From JACVCS01 sp038328575 (lineage in GTDB: Bacteria; Planctomycetota; Phycisphaerae; Phycisphaerales; UBA1924), in NCBI GenBank assembly GCA_038328575.1, contig JBBQMD010000014.1, forward strand, positions 1 to 54,065: a DNA stretch of 54,065 nucleotides, read 5' to 3'. The notes beneath the pieces were generated by a model. It did not search any database. It was given only the letters and a program-made list of their open reading frames with translations, and was not told where the DNA came from. The position numbers and the translations under genes were made by a program. Shown piece by piece: positions 1-9,198 of this stretch (positions are counted from its first letter, which is position 1; every line of letters begins with the position of its first letter).

Positions 1-334
1 TGTTTTGTTTACAAACTCTGGGTTGCATTGTGCGCGTTGGCCTTGACATTGTTTGTGTTGGTTTTGGTGTTGTTGTTGGTGTGGGGGTGGGGGGGGGGGG
101 TGGGCTCGCCGTCTGCTGGGCGGGGCGCAAAGTTGGGGGGACGTGCTGAGGGCGCAGAAGCGGCTCAGCGAGAGGGAAGTATTGGCGGGGCGGGGGCTGG
201 GTCAAGGGGCGGGGGAGGGGGGAGGGAGGAGCTTTGGGAAGGCGGGCCACCTGGGGGCACTATTATTGATGGGGTACGTTGTAGTCCGATTCCTTTGCCT
301 CTTCGGGGCGAAATCGAGATCATGCGACGGTTAT

Positions 335-384
335 CCACGGGTTGCGCTCCGCCCGCGAGGACGCGGGCTGCGCTGCACCCGTGG
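335..384. repeat. REP-like compound hairpin
   Basis: The arms CCACGGGT (335-342) and ACCCGTGG (377-384) are perfectly complementary. Inside them GCGC (344-347) can pair with GCGC (370-373), and GCCCGCG (351-357) pairs with CGCGGGC (362-368) around an AGGA loop. The result is one 50-nt stem-loop with small internal loops. It lies next to a nuclease remnant, not at a gene end, so a REP-type palindromic element fits better than a terminator. Copy number elsewhere in the genome is unknown. Confidence 0.5.
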
Positions 385-393
385 CCACATTCC

Positions 394-412
394 TTGGCCC
401 CTTTGGGGCCAA
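394..412. repeat. Short perfect hairpin
   Basis: TTGGCCCC (394-401) and GGGGCCAA (405-412) are perfectly complementary around a TTT loop. The hairpin sits directly before the first recognisable residues of the HNH remnant. It lacks a T-tract, so I do not call it a terminator. Confidence 0.45.
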
Positions 413-513
413 ACACCGCGGACTTGCCCGCGACATCTCTGACACACTGCGTCGCCAAATTCTTGATAGCAACGGTTACATCTGCCAAGTCTGCGGAGCC
501 GGGGCGGGCGAGA
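411..513 (+). pseudogene. HNH endonuclease fragment
   Basis: The frame reads through a stretch with RRQILDSNGYICQVCGAGAGE, which matches the segment leading into and including the first CxxC of HNH endonucleases (arginine-rich helix, then CQxCG). The residues that should follow, a His-Asp-His region and a second CxxC, are absent. The frame runs instead into a perfect hairpin (541-568) and low-complexity sequence. No credible start codon or N-terminal domain is present. I read this as a decayed or truncated gene; a chance match of this length is possible but unlikely. Confidence 0.4.
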
Positions 514-540
514 AATCTCTGTGCGAGGCGCGGGCGGGGG

Positions 541-568
541 CATCGAAGTCGGGGGACCGACTTCGATG
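541..568. repeat. 12-bp perfect inverted repeat
   Basis: CATCGAAGTCGG (541-552) and CCGACTTCGATG (557-568) are perfectly complementary around a 4-nt loop. There is no following T-tract. It interrupts the place where the HNH remnant should continue, so it may be an inserted palindromic element. Confidence 0.45.
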
Positions 569-817
569 GCACGCCGGCCGCGTGGCTTCACCAGTGGCTA
601 CAGAGTTTCACCTCTCCGGGGCACGGATTGGGCGGGGGATCTATGCCGCGGATGAGATTTTTGATGGTACGCTGAGGCGGGTTGAGGCGGGGAGGCGGAT
701 GGGGGTTCGGGGTCGTATGGCGCGGGTTTGGCGGGGTCTGGTCGTGGGGGCGTTGGATGTGCGAAGGAGTGGCGTTGGTGGGGTTGGGTTTGGGGGCTTG
801 GTTGAGGAGTGCCGGTG

Positions 818-2581
818 ATGAACACGATGGCGCTGGTGGTGGTGTTGGGGGTGTTGGTGGTGGGGGTGTTGTTGATGTGGGTGGGGTGGCGGGGGCGGCG
901 GTTGAATCGGCATCCGATGTGCCGTGATTGTGGGTTTGATTTGGACGGGGCGTACCCGGCGGTGGTGACGTGTCCGGAGTGTGGGGCGGGGCTGAGGCGG
1001 GCGCGGGGTGTGCGGGTGGGTGCGCGGCGGCGGATGATGTCTCTGGTGGCGGTGGGGGGGTTGATGGTGGTGCTGGCGCTGGCGCCGCTGGGGGCGACGA
1101 TGTATGCGACGATGACGGGGGCGAACATCAACCCGAGCAAGCCGACGTGGCTGCTGCTGGTGGAGTCAAAGTGGGTGAACGGGAACGCGGGTGATCTGGT
1201 GGCCAAGGAGCTGCTGGACCGGATGGTGACGAAGAAGATTGCGGTGGCGGGGTATGGGCCGCTGGTGGAGGCGGCGCTGGCGCGGCAGGCGGATCAATCG
1301 CTGAACTGGTGTGACGCGTGGGGAGACATTGTCGAGCGGGCGTCAACCGATGGCACGATCACGGCTGAGCAGCGGGCGAGCTTTGAGCAGAACGCGGTGG
1401 TGCTGGGGCTGGAGTCGCGGGCGAAGGTGGTGCGGGGTGAGCCGCTGCCGCTGTTTGTGTCGCGGGTGTCGCAGCGGGTGACGACGAACACGAACGCGTA
1501 TGCGCAGGTGTGGGTTCGGACGGTGAAGTTGGATGGGGTGGGGCTGAAGCGGATGGTGCCGACGGCGAGCTACCCGGGGTTTACAAGGGCGGTGACGGAT
1601 CAGATCCGCAAGAGCGTGGCGATGCAGCCGATCGGGTATGTGCAGGTGTATGGGGCCGCGGCGGGGCAGTGGGCGGCGAGAATGGGAATCGGGACGGCGG
1701 CGATGGGGGCGATGGTGCCGCGGGATGCGAAGTTGGGGCCGGGCGTGGTGGAGGTTGAAGTTGGGTACACGGCGGAGGTGCTGGCGGGGAATCCGCGGGC
1801 GCCGAACTTTGGGATGATGTCGGCGGTGATGCGTGGGCTGGCGGTGGGTTCAAGCGGGATGGTGGGCAACGTGGCGGAAGTGCTGGGGCGGCAGAAGGTG
1901 ACACTGCGGGTGCCGGTGGAGATTGTGGACGAGGGGCCTGGGGTGGGCGTGACGGTGATGGAGGCGGATGAGAAGACGTCGGAGCGGATGGCGATAGTGT
2001 TGCGGCCGGGGACGGTCAATGCCCAGCCGATGAACTGGGGCGCGGGGGGGACAAAGCCGTGGTCGTGGATCACGCTGCAGTTGAACTTGGAGAAGGATGG
2101 GCCGGCACTGGCGCACACGGCGATTGTGAGGGTGGCGGGCAAGACCTATCCCGCAGGAGAAGTGGTGAGCGAAGCGCACGCGGGGAGCGTCGCGGCAAAC
2201 GTGTTTGTGGTGGACGCGGGGCAGCGGTCGTTGTCGGTGCAGGTCGCGAAGGATCTCAACGACTTGCCGCCGACGATCGACTTGATTTTGAAGCCCAAGC
2301 CGGAGCTGGCGCGGCTGACGCGTTTGATGACGAAGGTGTATGGGGGGACGATCGAGATCAAGAACATCGGCGTGACGTTGTATGACCCGCAGGGGACGGC
2401 GGTGAAGCGAAAGACCGCGAAGAAGACGAAGGCGGAAGAGGAGGCGAAGGAGAAGGACAAGGACAAGGCCAAGGGCGAGACGAAGGGCCAGGACGAGGAC
2501 AAGGAAGAGGTGAAGCCTGATGGGGGCGAGCCGACGGAGAAGGAGGGGGAGAAGCCAGCGGGCGAGCCCAAGAAGAGTTGA
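818..2581 (+). CDS. Zinc-ribbon membrane protein, unknown function
   Basis: The 587-residue product has two membrane segments (about 4-23 and 74-97) flanking a short soluble loop with a zinc ribbon (C35, C38, C52, C55; CxxCG...CPECG). A large domain follows with no motif I recognise, then a tail after about residue 535 made almost only of Lys, Glu and Asp. The ATG at 818 is preferred over the GTG at 809 because GAGGAG (804-809) lies 8 nt before it. The second membrane segment probably places the large domain outside the cytoplasm. A related CxxC/CPECG membrane protein lies at 16686-17378. The function is unknown; a structural or envelope role is only a guess. Confidence 0.8.
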   Translation: MNTMALVVVLGVLVVGVLLMWVGWRGRRLNRHPMCRDCGFDLDGAYPAVVTCPECGAGLRRARGVRVGARRRMMSLVAVGGLMVVLALAPLGATMYATMTGANINPSKPTWLLLVESKWVNGNAGDLVAKELLDRMVTKKIAVAGYGPLVEAALARQADQSLNWCDAWGDIVERASTDGTITAEQRASFEQNAVVLGLESRAKVVRGEPLPLFVSRVSQRVTTNTNAYAQVWVRTVKLDGVGLKRMVPTASYPGFTRAVTDQIRKSVAMQPIGYVQVYGAAAGQWAARMGIGTAAMGAMVPRDAKLGPGVVEVEVGYTAEVLAGNPRAPNFGMMSAVMRGLAVGSSGMVGNVAEVLGRQKVTLRVPVEIVDEGPGVGVTVMEADEKTSERMAIVLRPGTVNAQPMNWGAGGTKPWSWITLQLNLEKDGPALAHTAIVRVAGKTYPAGEVVSEAHAGSVAANVFVVDAGQRSLSVQVAKDLNDLPPTIDLILKPKPELARLTRLMTKVYGGTIEIKNIGVTLYDPQGTAVKRKTAKKTKAEEEAKEKDKDKAKGETKGQDEDKEEVKPDGGEPTEKEGEKPAGEPKKS

Positions 2582-2771
2582 GGGGAGACGCTGGCGGGTT
2601 GATGGTCTGGCGCAGGCTGGCGGAAGGGGGGGGTGGGGGGAGCGGCGTGAGGCGCGAGGCTGGGAGGTTGCCGCGGGCTAGGCGGGGGCTATTCTTGGCG
2701 GTTGAGATTCGAGAGCGTCGCGCGGGCGCGGCGTTGAGATCGTGCTTTCACTTCCTTTGAGAAAGGTTCGC

Positions 2772-3725
2772 ATGTTGATCCGCAGTGCGCTGAGCGTGAT
2801 GATGGTTGCTGGTCTGACGGCGGGGGTGATTGCGCAGGATCCTGCGATGAAGCCGGTGGACCCGGCGAGCAACGCGCCGGCGAACAAGCCCGCGGAGACG
2901 CGTCCGGCGGGCGACTCGCCCACGGCGCCGACGAACAACGCGCCGGGCGTGCCGCCTGCGGTGGTGAACATGCCGCCGATGCCGGAGATGCCGCCGGCGC
3001 CGAAGGGGATTGCAGTGCCGGATATGCCGCTGACGGATCGGAAGGAGCTTGAGGGCGGGCTGATCAGCGAAGAGATGAAGGTTGGCACGGGCTATGAGGT
3101 GAAGGAAGGCGGCGTAGTGGTGGCGCACTATCACGGCACGCTGAAGTCAGACCCGACGAAGGTGTTCGACTCGTCGTATCAGCGCGGCGAGGCGGCGGCG
3201 TTTCCGCTGTCGAGCGTGATCGAAGGGTGGAAGAAGGGTGTGCCGGGGATGAAGATCGGCGGCATTCGCAAGCTGACGGTGCCGGCGAGTCTGGCATATG
3301 GCGAGCAGTCGCCCTCGCCGGAGATCCCACCCAACAGCGATCTGGTGTTTATCGTGGAGCTTGTTGACGCGCTGCGGTTTGAGGATGTGAAGGTTGGCGA
3401 GGGTGAGCCGGCCAGCGCGCAGACTGTGGCGGTGATCAACTATGTGCTGAAGGACAAGGACGGCAAGGAGCTTGAGAAGAGCGCGGCGGGCAAGCCGTAC
3501 ATCTTGTTCCCGGGTGAGAACCAGGGCTTGTCGGTGGCGCTTGAGGGGATGATGGCGGGCGGCAAGCGGACCGTGATGCTGCCGGCGCAGTTGAATAAGA
3601 ATAATCTGGCGTTTCCGGAGGCCGCGGGGCGGGCGAGCGACCAGCAGGTGAGCTGGGAAGTTGAGCTGGTGCATTTCCGGAACTTGCCGGTGCAGCAGCA
3701 GGGCGGGCCGCAGCGCCGGCGGTAA
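2772..3725 (+). CDS. Exported tandem FKBP-type peptidyl-prolyl isomerase
   Basis: The 317-residue product starts with a signal peptide (about 1-21, ending VIA before QDP) and a Pro/Ala-rich linker to about residue 95. A clear FKBP domain follows (about 97-200) with the family's VxxHYxGTL, FDSSYxRG, VIxGW...GVPGM and LAYGE...IPPNSDLVFxVEL blocks. A second, diverged FKBP-like half (about 203-307) lacks several of these residues and may be a chaperone or dimer module. FKBPs isomerise Xaa-Pro bonds and help fold exported proteins. The ATG at 2772 is chosen over the earlier GTG at 2742 because GAAAGG (2761-2766) sits just upstream and the signal peptide then starts properly. Confidence 0.9.
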   Translation: MLIRSALSVMMVAGLTAGVIAQDPAMKPVDPASNAPANKPAETRPAGDSPTAPTNNAPGVPPAVVNMPPMPEMPPAPKGIAVPDMPLTDRKELEGGLISEEMKVGTGYEVKEGGVVVAHYHGTLKSDPTKVFDSSYQRGEAAAFPLSSVIEGWKKGVPGMKIGGIRKLTVPASLAYGEQSPSPEIPPNSDLVFIVELVDALRFEDVKVGEGEPASAQTVAVINYVLKDKDGKELEKSAAGKPYILFPGENQGLSVALEGMMAGGKRTVMLPAQLNKNNLAFPEAAGRASDQQVSWEVELVHFRNLPVQQQGGPQRRR

Positions 3726-3897
3726 GTTGGGTGTCGGAGAATGCTGAAGTCGGGGGATGAAGAGGGACGCGGTAGGCGTTGCTCTGTCTGTTGTGTGCTG
3801 TGCGGGGCCATAGAGCTGCACGCGTACATGGGCACATCGCCACATGGCCACATGGTCAGGTTGCCACCTGGCGCATTTGGGCGGGGACGGGGTGCGG

Positions 3898-5307
3898 ATG
3901 GTGTGGGGTGGGTCGGTGGAGGTTGTTGTGCCGGTTTATCACAAGAGGTCGGCGATTGCGGTGGGGCGTGAGGCGTTGTGGGCGTTTCATGTCCGACCGG
4001 GGGCGTTTGCGCGCTTGATTCCGCCTTGGCAGGACGTGTCGGTGGCGAGCGCTGAGGGCGGGTTTGCGAATCTGCGGGTGAAGTTGGTGCTGAAGTTGGG
4101 GCCGCTGCGCAAGGCGTGGATTGCGCAGCACGAGGGGTATGTCGAGGGAGAGCGGTTTGTTGATCGGCAGGTGACGGGGCCGTTTGGGAAGTGGGTACAC
4201 ACGCATGTGGTGGAGGACGCGCCGGGTGGTGGCGCGGTGTTGGATGATCGCGTGGAGTATGCGGCGCCGGGGGGCGCGGTCGGGCAGGCGCTCTTGGGCT
4301 GGAAGCTGGCGAGCGATGTCGAGCGGATCTTTGCGTTTCGGCATGCGCGCACGCGGATGGATTGCGTGCGGCATGCGCGGTTCGGCGCGGAGGCGCGGAT
4401 GCGGGTGGGCGTGAGCGGATCGTCGGGGTTGATTGGGCGCGATCTGTGCGCGTATCTGGCGAACGCGGGGCATCGGGTGGATCGGATCGTGCGGGCGGGC
4501 GCGAAGTTTGAGGCGTGGGCGGCGTTGCCGGCTCCCCGGCTGGACCTGGCTGGGGATGGTGAGGCGTGGGAGGGGCTGGATGCGGCGGTGCATCTGGGGG
4601 GCGTGAATCTTGCGGAGGGGCGTTGGAGCGAGCGGCGGAAGCGGGAGATAGTGCGATCGCGGGTGGAGTCGACGCGGCTGGTGGCGGAGCGGGTGGCGGG
4701 GATGAGGGAGAGGCCGCGGGTGTTGGTGGTGGCCAGTGGGACGGGCGGGTATCGGGGGCGTGGGGCGGATGAGGCGGCGGCGCGGGAGACGGAGGAGCTG
4801 GACGATTCGTTTTTGGCTGACGTGGTGCGGCAGTGGGAGGCCAGCGCGAAGGCGGCGAGCGAGGCGGGGATTCGTGTGGTGTTCTTACGCATGGGGGTGG
4901 TGATGAGTGGGCGGGGCGGGGCGCTGGCGGCGATGCGGCGTGCGGCGATGGCGGGCGGGGCGGGGACGATCGGCGGCGGGGCGCAGCGCTGGAGCTGGAT
5001 CGCGATGGATGATGTGGTGGGCGCGGTTGAGCACGTGTTGCACACGGAGGCTTTGAGCGGGGCGGTGAATGTGGTGTCGCCCGAGGTGGTGACGCAGCGG
5101 GAGTTTGCGCAAACGCTGCGGCGGGTGGTGGGGATGCCGCTGGGCGTGCCGCTGGCGGGCTGGATGGCGCGGGCGGGGATGGGGGAGATGTCGGACGTTC
5201 TGCTGCGCGACAACGCGGCCAGCGCGGAGAAGCTGGTGGCGAGCGGGTTTGTGCATGAGCTGGCGGGGCTGGAGGGAGCGATGAGGATGGAACTGGGAAG
5301 GGTCTGA
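3898..5307 (+). CDS. TIGR01777-family NAD(P)-dependent epimerase fused to SRPBCC domain
   Basis: This is a two-domain protein of about 469 residues. The N-terminal ~150 residues look like an SRPBCC/START-type ligand-binding domain (fragments such as HVRPGAFARLIPPW and GPFGKWVHTH are typical). The rest is a Rossmann-fold epimerase starting at GVSGSSGLIG, the NAD(P)-binding glycine motif, and ending with the WMARAGMGEMSDVLL region of YfcH/TIGR01777 proteins. The substrate of this family is not known. The fused SRPBCC form is common in several phyla. The ATG at 3898 is chosen because an earlier ATG at 3844 would add a non-homologous stretch; the ribosome site is weak. Confidence 0.88.
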   Translation: MVWGGSVEVVVPVYHKRSAIAVGREALWAFHVRPGAFARLIPPWQDVSVASAEGGFANLRVKLVLKLGPLRKAWIAQHEGYVEGERFVDRQVTGPFGKWVHTHVVEDAPGGGAVLDDRVEYAAPGGAVGQALLGWKLASDVERIFAFRHARTRMDCVRHARFGAEARMRVGVSGSSGLIGRDLCAYLANAGHRVDRIVRAGAKFEAWAALPAPRLDLAGDGEAWEGLDAAVHLGGVNLAEGRWSERRKREIVRSRVESTRLVAERVAGMRERPRVLVVASGTGGYRGRGADEAAARETEELDDSFLADVVRQWEASAKAASEAGIRVVFLRMGVVMSGRGGALAAMRRAAMAGGAGTIGGGAQRWSWIAMDDVVGAVEHVLHTEALSGAVNVVSPEVVTQREFAQTLRRVVGMPLGVPLAGWMARAGMGEMSDVLLRDNAASAEKLVASGFVHELAGLEGAMRMELGRV

Positions 5308-5321
5308 AGGGATCAAGAGAA

Positions 5322-5347
5322 CTAGGGATCTGGGGATCTAGGGATCC
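5322..5347. repeat. Tandem GGGATCTA-type octamers
   Basis: The spacer before the Nif3 gene contains consecutive near-identical 8-9-mers (AGGGATCT, GGGGATCT, AGGGATCC). Similar short iterations with other octamers occur in several other spacers of this window. Confidence 0.45.
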
Positions 5348-5455
5348 AGACGAGGCACCGCGGGGACCGAGCGATTGGAGATCGCGGGGGATGGGTGACG
5401 GTTGAGGTTGGTGCCGGCTTCTATCATGAGAGTGGGGCGTGATTGGAGCGGGAAC

Positions 5456-6622
5456 ATGGGCACGATGACGGTGGGTGATCTGGCGGCGGCGATGGAGCGG
5501 GTGGCGCCGGTGAGTCTGGCGGAATCTTGGGACAACGTGGGGCTGCTGCTGGGCTCGCGAGGCGATGAGCTGCGCGGGCCGGTGCTGCTGACGATTGACG
5601 TGACCGAGGCGGTGCTGGACGAGGCGATCGGGCTGGGGTGCAGCGCGATCGTGTCGTATCACCCGCCGATCTTCACGGCCATCAAGCAGGTGTGTGACGA
5701 CACGCGTGGGGGGCGGGTGCTGTTGCGGGCGGCGCGGGCGGGTCTGGCGGTGTATTCGCCGCACACGGCGCTCGACGCGGCGGCGGGGGGGATGACGGAT
5801 TGGCTTGCGGACATGGTGCTGGTGTCGCGGACGACGGGGGACCCGCATCACGCGGATCGGCGGGCGCTGCGGGCGGCGCCGGTGCAGCGGGCGAACGAGC
5901 AGTTGAAGGTGGTGACGTTTGTGCCTGTGGAGGCGGTGGAGCGGGTGCGATTGGGGCTGGCGTCGGCGGGTGCGGGGCGGATCGGGTTGTACAGCGTGTG
6001 CTCGTTTAGTGTTGAGGGGCAGGGGACGTTTTTGGCGGCGCCGGGGAGCGCGCCGTCGGAGGGGCGCGTGGGGCAGCTTGAGAACGTGCGCGAGGTGCGG
6101 CTGGAGATGGTGTGTGCGAAGCAGTCTTTGGCGATTGCGTTGCAGACGTTGCGGCAGTTTCATCCGTATGAGGAGCCGGCGATTGATGTGTATGAGTTGA
6201 TGGCGCAGCCGCGGCGGGAGATCGGGCTGGGTCGGCGGTTGATTTTGGATTCGCCGCAGCCGCTGGAGACGATCGCGGCGCGGCTGAAGACGAATCTGGG
6301 GCTGGGGACGATGACAGTGGGGCGTAGCGGGAGCGCGGGGCATGAGCCGATCAGCGTGATCGGGGTGTGCCCGGGCGCGGGCGGAGAGCTGGCGAGCCTG
6401 GCGCTGGCGGATGGGTGCCAGTTGTTTGTGACCGGCGAGATGAAGCACCACGACGTGTTGAATGCGACGGCGCAGGGGCTGAGCGTGGCGCTGTGCGGGC
6501 ACACGAACACCGAGCGTGGGTATTTGCCGGTGCTGTGCGAGCGGCTGGGGAAGGCGATGGAGGGGGCGGGTGTGCGGTTTGTGGTGTCTAGCGCGGATGT
6601 TGATCCGTTGCGGCCGATTTGA
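5456..6622 (+). CDS. Nif3-like dinuclear metal centre protein (YqfO type)
   Basis: The 388-residue product has the three-part layout of long Nif3/YqfO proteins: an N-terminal metal-binding half with ESWDNVGLLLG and SYHPPIF, an inserted PII/CutA1-like middle domain ending in HPYEEPAIDVYEL, and a C-terminal half with GHTNTERGYLP. Family members form hexamers with two metal ions; their cellular role is still uncertain (GTP cyclohydrolase I-like and regulatory roles have been proposed). The usual HHP is YHP here (Y68-H69), so one ligand may differ. The ATG at 5456 follows GGAG (5445-5448) and gives the expected N-terminus; the ATG at 5426 would add an unusual extension. Confidence 0.9.
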   Translation: MGTMTVGDLAAAMERVAPVSLAESWDNVGLLLGSRGDELRGPVLLTIDVTEAVLDEAIGLGCSAIVSYHPPIFTAIKQVCDDTRGGRVLLRAARAGLAVYSPHTALDAAAGGMTDWLADMVLVSRTTGDPHHADRRALRAAPVQRANEQLKVVTFVPVEAVERVRLGLASAGAGRIGLYSVCSFSVEGQGTFLAAPGSAPSEGRVGQLENVREVRLEMVCAKQSLAIALQTLRQFHPYEEPAIDVYELMAQPRREIGLGRRLILDSPQPLETIAARLKTNLGLGTMTVGRSGSAGHEPISVIGVCPGAGGELASLALADGCQLFVTGEMKHHDVLNATAQGLSVALCGHTNTERGYLPVLCERLGKAMEGAGVRFVVSSADVDPLRPI

Positions 6623-6639
6623 GGGGAGGGAGGGGGAAG

Positions 6640-6670
6640 TCGCGAGTCGGTAGTTGCGAGTCGCGAGGGG
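6640..6670. repeat. GCGAGTCG-type short iterations
   Basis: The spacer after the Nif3 gene repeats GTCGCGAGTCGG/TTGCGAGTCGCGAG. A similar iteration, in the complementary sense, follows cysS at 45684-45724. Function unknown. Confidence 0.35.
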
Positions 6671-6808
6671 GTTAGATGGCCACGAGGCACATGGCAACAT
6701 GGCACATCAGGGCGGGCGGAGCGGTGCGGGCGTATTGGGTGAGTGGTGTTGGGCGGCGCTATGGTTTGCGTTGGCCGAGTTGCGACGTTGACGTGCTTTG
6801 GAAAGACT

Positions 6809-9124
6809 ATGGAAATTGGCAAGAATCCGTTTGTCCGGGTGGTTGTGCCGCTGGCGTTGTTGCTGGTGGTGGGGTGGATTGTGTGGAAGGGGATGTCGGG
6901 CGGCCCGCTGGGGACGGCGGCCAGATCCGCGCCTGCGACGCCTTCGGGCGTAGTTGCGCCTGGGGGCGCTGGACCGGGCGGGGGCGCTGCTGGTGCGCCG
7001 GTGGGCCTTGGTGCTGGTACACCGGTGACGCCGGGCGTGGAGACGGGCGCGGGCGCGGCTGCGCCGGCTCCGGCGGTGGCGATGGCGGTCACGCCGATTG
7101 CGGGCCTGCGTGCGCTGCCGGTGGATGGTGCGGGAGCGTTGGCCGGAAAAGGGCCGATTGGCGATCTGGGGTCGGACCTGACGACGAACCCGTTCACGAT
7201 GCGGGTGACGTTCGCTGGCACGGGCATGGGCGTGGAGCGGATCGAGTTGTCGCGTCACTTTGATGCGTTGGGCAAGGGGGCTCGCAACGAGGTCTTGCAG
7301 CAGCGGGAGACGTTTCAATATGTGGCGACCGACGGGGTGACGGTGGAGCGGGAGATTGTGCCGTTCGCGGCGATCGGGGTGCGGGTTAACGGGGTGTTCG
7401 TGAGCCTGCTTGATCGCGCGGTGTGGCGCGAGACGGGCCGGAGCCGGACGGCGACGGAGTGGCGTGCCGCGTTCGAGGCGGTGATTGTGGACGGCAGCGC
7501 GAGCCCGGTGGTGAAGGTGAGCCGCGAGTATCGGCTGCGGGCGGATAAGTATGACGTGGAGCTGATCCAGTCGGTGCAGAACGTGAGCGGGCAGACGTTG
7601 AATGTGCAGTGGATGCAGCATGGGCCGGTGGACGTGCCGGTGGGGGTGGTGCGCTATGGCGGGGACTCGCGTCGTCTGCGGATCGGGCACTTGCCCGGGG
7701 CGATGATGAACCCGGACCAGCAGTGGGTGAACGCGGACCGGTTCTCGTCGTACCACGCGGACGTGCTGGGCACGCCGCTGGACGCGGCGGGAGCGACGTG
7801 GAATGAGCAGAAGCTGTGGCCGGTGCCGGGGCACGAGGCGGAAGCGCTGGGGCTGTCGTGGGTGGCGGTGACGAACCGGTCCTTCAGTGTTTCGGTGCAT
7901 CCGCTGGTGGAGCGGCAGGCGGAGCTGGCGCCGGGCAAGGCGGACAAGCGGTTCACGGATGTGGCCAGCGTTGATCGGATTGTGCTGGCGCGCGGGGGCG
8001 CGAGCGTGAGCGAGCTGCAGAAGAACGCGATCGCGGCGGTGCGGCTGTTTGGGCCGGAGGTGACGCTGGCGCCGGGGGCGAGCGAGGACGTGTCGATGGG
8101 GGTGTATGCGGGGCCGCTGAGCACGCGGTATTTGAATGTGGAGGATCGGCTGAAATCGCTGGGCATGGGCGGGATGGTGATCTATAGCTTCGGCGGGCCT
8201 TGCGGGTTCTGCACGTTTCAGTGGCTGGCGCAGTGGCTGCGGGTGTTCCTGGGGTTTTTGCAGTCATCGGTGGTGTTTGACTGGGGGCTGGCGATCGTGG
8301 TGCTGGTGGTGTGCGTGCGGACGGCGCTGCACCCGGTGACGAAGTGGTCGCAGACGAGCATCCAGCGGTTTGGCAAGCAGATGGCGGCGATCGCGCCGAA
8401 GCAGAAGAAGCTGCAGGAGAAGTACGGCAGCGACAAGGTCAAGCTGCGCGAGGAGATGGCGAAGCTGATGCAGGAAGAGAACGTGAACTACGCGGGCATG
8501 CTGGGGTGCCTGCCCATGTTCCTCCAGACGCCGATCTGGATCGCGCTGAGCGCGATGATCTACTTTACCTTTGAGCTGCGGCACGCGCCAGCGTTCTTTG
8601 GCGTGTTTCAGTCGATCGCGCCGGGGTGGTCGTTCCTTGCGGATCTGTCGGAGCCGGACAAGCTCGTTGCGTTCAGCACATCGTTCCACGTTCCGTTGAT
8701 CAGCGGGATGATGGGGCCGGTGGACGGGTTGAACCTGTTGCCGGTGCTGATGGGTGTGCTGTTCTGGTTCCAGCAGAAGTACATGACGCCGCCGCCGACG
8801 ACGGAGCTGTCTTCGGAGATGGAGACGCAGCAGAAGATCATGAAGGTGATGATCGTGTTTTTGTTCCCGCTGATGATGTACAACGCGCCGTCGGCGCTAG
8901 TGATCTACTTCCTGGCCAACAGTGCGCTGGGGATCGTGGAGAGCCAGCGGATTCGGTCGCAGATGTTGGAGGCGGATGAGAAGGAAGAGGAGCGCAAGCG
9001 GCTGGTGAAGGAAGGCAAGTTGCCGCCGCCGAGCCCGCGCAAGCCGGGAATCTTCGCGCGATTGCAGGCGATGGCGGAGGCGAAGCAGCAGCAGATTGAG
9101 ACGAAGAAGAAGGGGAAGAAGTGA
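6809..9124 (+). CDS. yidC: YidC/Oxa1 membrane protein insertase
   Basis: YidC inserts and folds inner-membrane proteins alone or with the Sec translocon. The 771-residue product has an N-terminal membrane anchor (about 8-27), an Ala/Pro/Gly-rich linker, a large periplasmic beta-rich domain (about 120-450) as in Gram-negative YidC, and the conserved insertase core near the C-terminus. The core includes the WSQTSIQRFGKQM amphipathic region, KLMQEENVNYAGMLGCLPMFLQ and the last segments around FLFPLMMYNAPSALVIYFLAN. The tail is rich in Lys, as expected for ribosome contact. The start at 6809 has GGAAAG just upstream and gives a proper anchor. The genes after it are a small membrane protein and mnmE; in many bacteria yidC and mnmE flank jag. 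Confidence 0.95.
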   Translation: MEIGKNPFVRVVVPLALLLVVGWIVWKGMSGGPLGTAARSAPATPSGVVAPGGAGPGGGAAGAPVGLGAGTPVTPGVETGAGAAAPAPAVAMAVTPIAGLRALPVDGAGALAGKGPIGDLGSDLTTNPFTMRVTFAGTGMGVERIELSRHFDALGKGARNEVLQQRETFQYVATDGVTVEREIVPFAAIGVRVNGVFVSLLDRAVWRETGRSRTATEWRAAFEAVIVDGSASPVVKVSREYRLRADKYDVELIQSVQNVSGQTLNVQWMQHGPVDVPVGVVRYGGDSRRLRIGHLPGAMMNPDQQWVNADRFSSYHADVLGTPLDAAGATWNEQKLWPVPGHEAEALGLSWVAVTNRSFSVSVHPLVERQAELAPGKADKRFTDVASVDRIVLARGGASVSELQKNAIAAVRLFGPEVTLAPGASEDVSMGVYAGPLSTRYLNVEDRLKSLGMGGMVIYSFGGPCGFCTFQWLAQWLRVFLGFLQSSVVFDWGLAIVVLVVCVRTALHPVTKWSQTSIQRFGKQMAAIAPKQKKLQEKYGSDKVKLREEMAKLMQEENVNYAGMLGCLPMFLQTPIWIALSAMIYFTFELRHAPAFFGVFQSIAPGWSFLADLSEPDKLVAFSTSFHVPLISGMMGPVDGLNLLPVLMGVLFWFQQKYMTPPPTTELSSEMETQQKIMKVMIVFLFPLMMYNAPSALVIYFLANSALGIVESQRIRSQMLEADEKEEERKRLVKEGKLPPPSPRKPGIFARLQAMAEAKQQQIETKKKGKK

Positions 9125-9198
9125 GAGGGGACCGAGGGATCGAGGTTATAGGCTTGGGTTGATTGGCGACAACTGACTGCTGACGCGAGGGCTTTGCG

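Larger units (their letters stand above)
1..817. other. Gene-poor G-rich leader region
   Basis: I find no intact coding region here. The visible content is a run of twelve G at 89-100, a cluster of G-runs at 187-226 that fits a G-quadruplex pattern on the plus strand, three perfect or near-perfect hairpins (335-384, 394-412, 541-568) and a short HNH-nuclease-like reading frame at 411-513. The open frames that cross the region are Gly/Arg-rich and look like products of base composition. A gene truncated by the window edge cannot be excluded for the first 50 bases. Confidence 0.6.

Noticed and set aside
3440..6700. Very long minus-strand open frame (over 1000 codons)
   Set aside because: It lies antisense to the FKBP, epimerase and Nif3 genes, which have clear family motifs. 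Its product is Pro/Arg/Ala/Ser-rich with no domain, the expected shadow of G-ending codons in GC-rich DNA.
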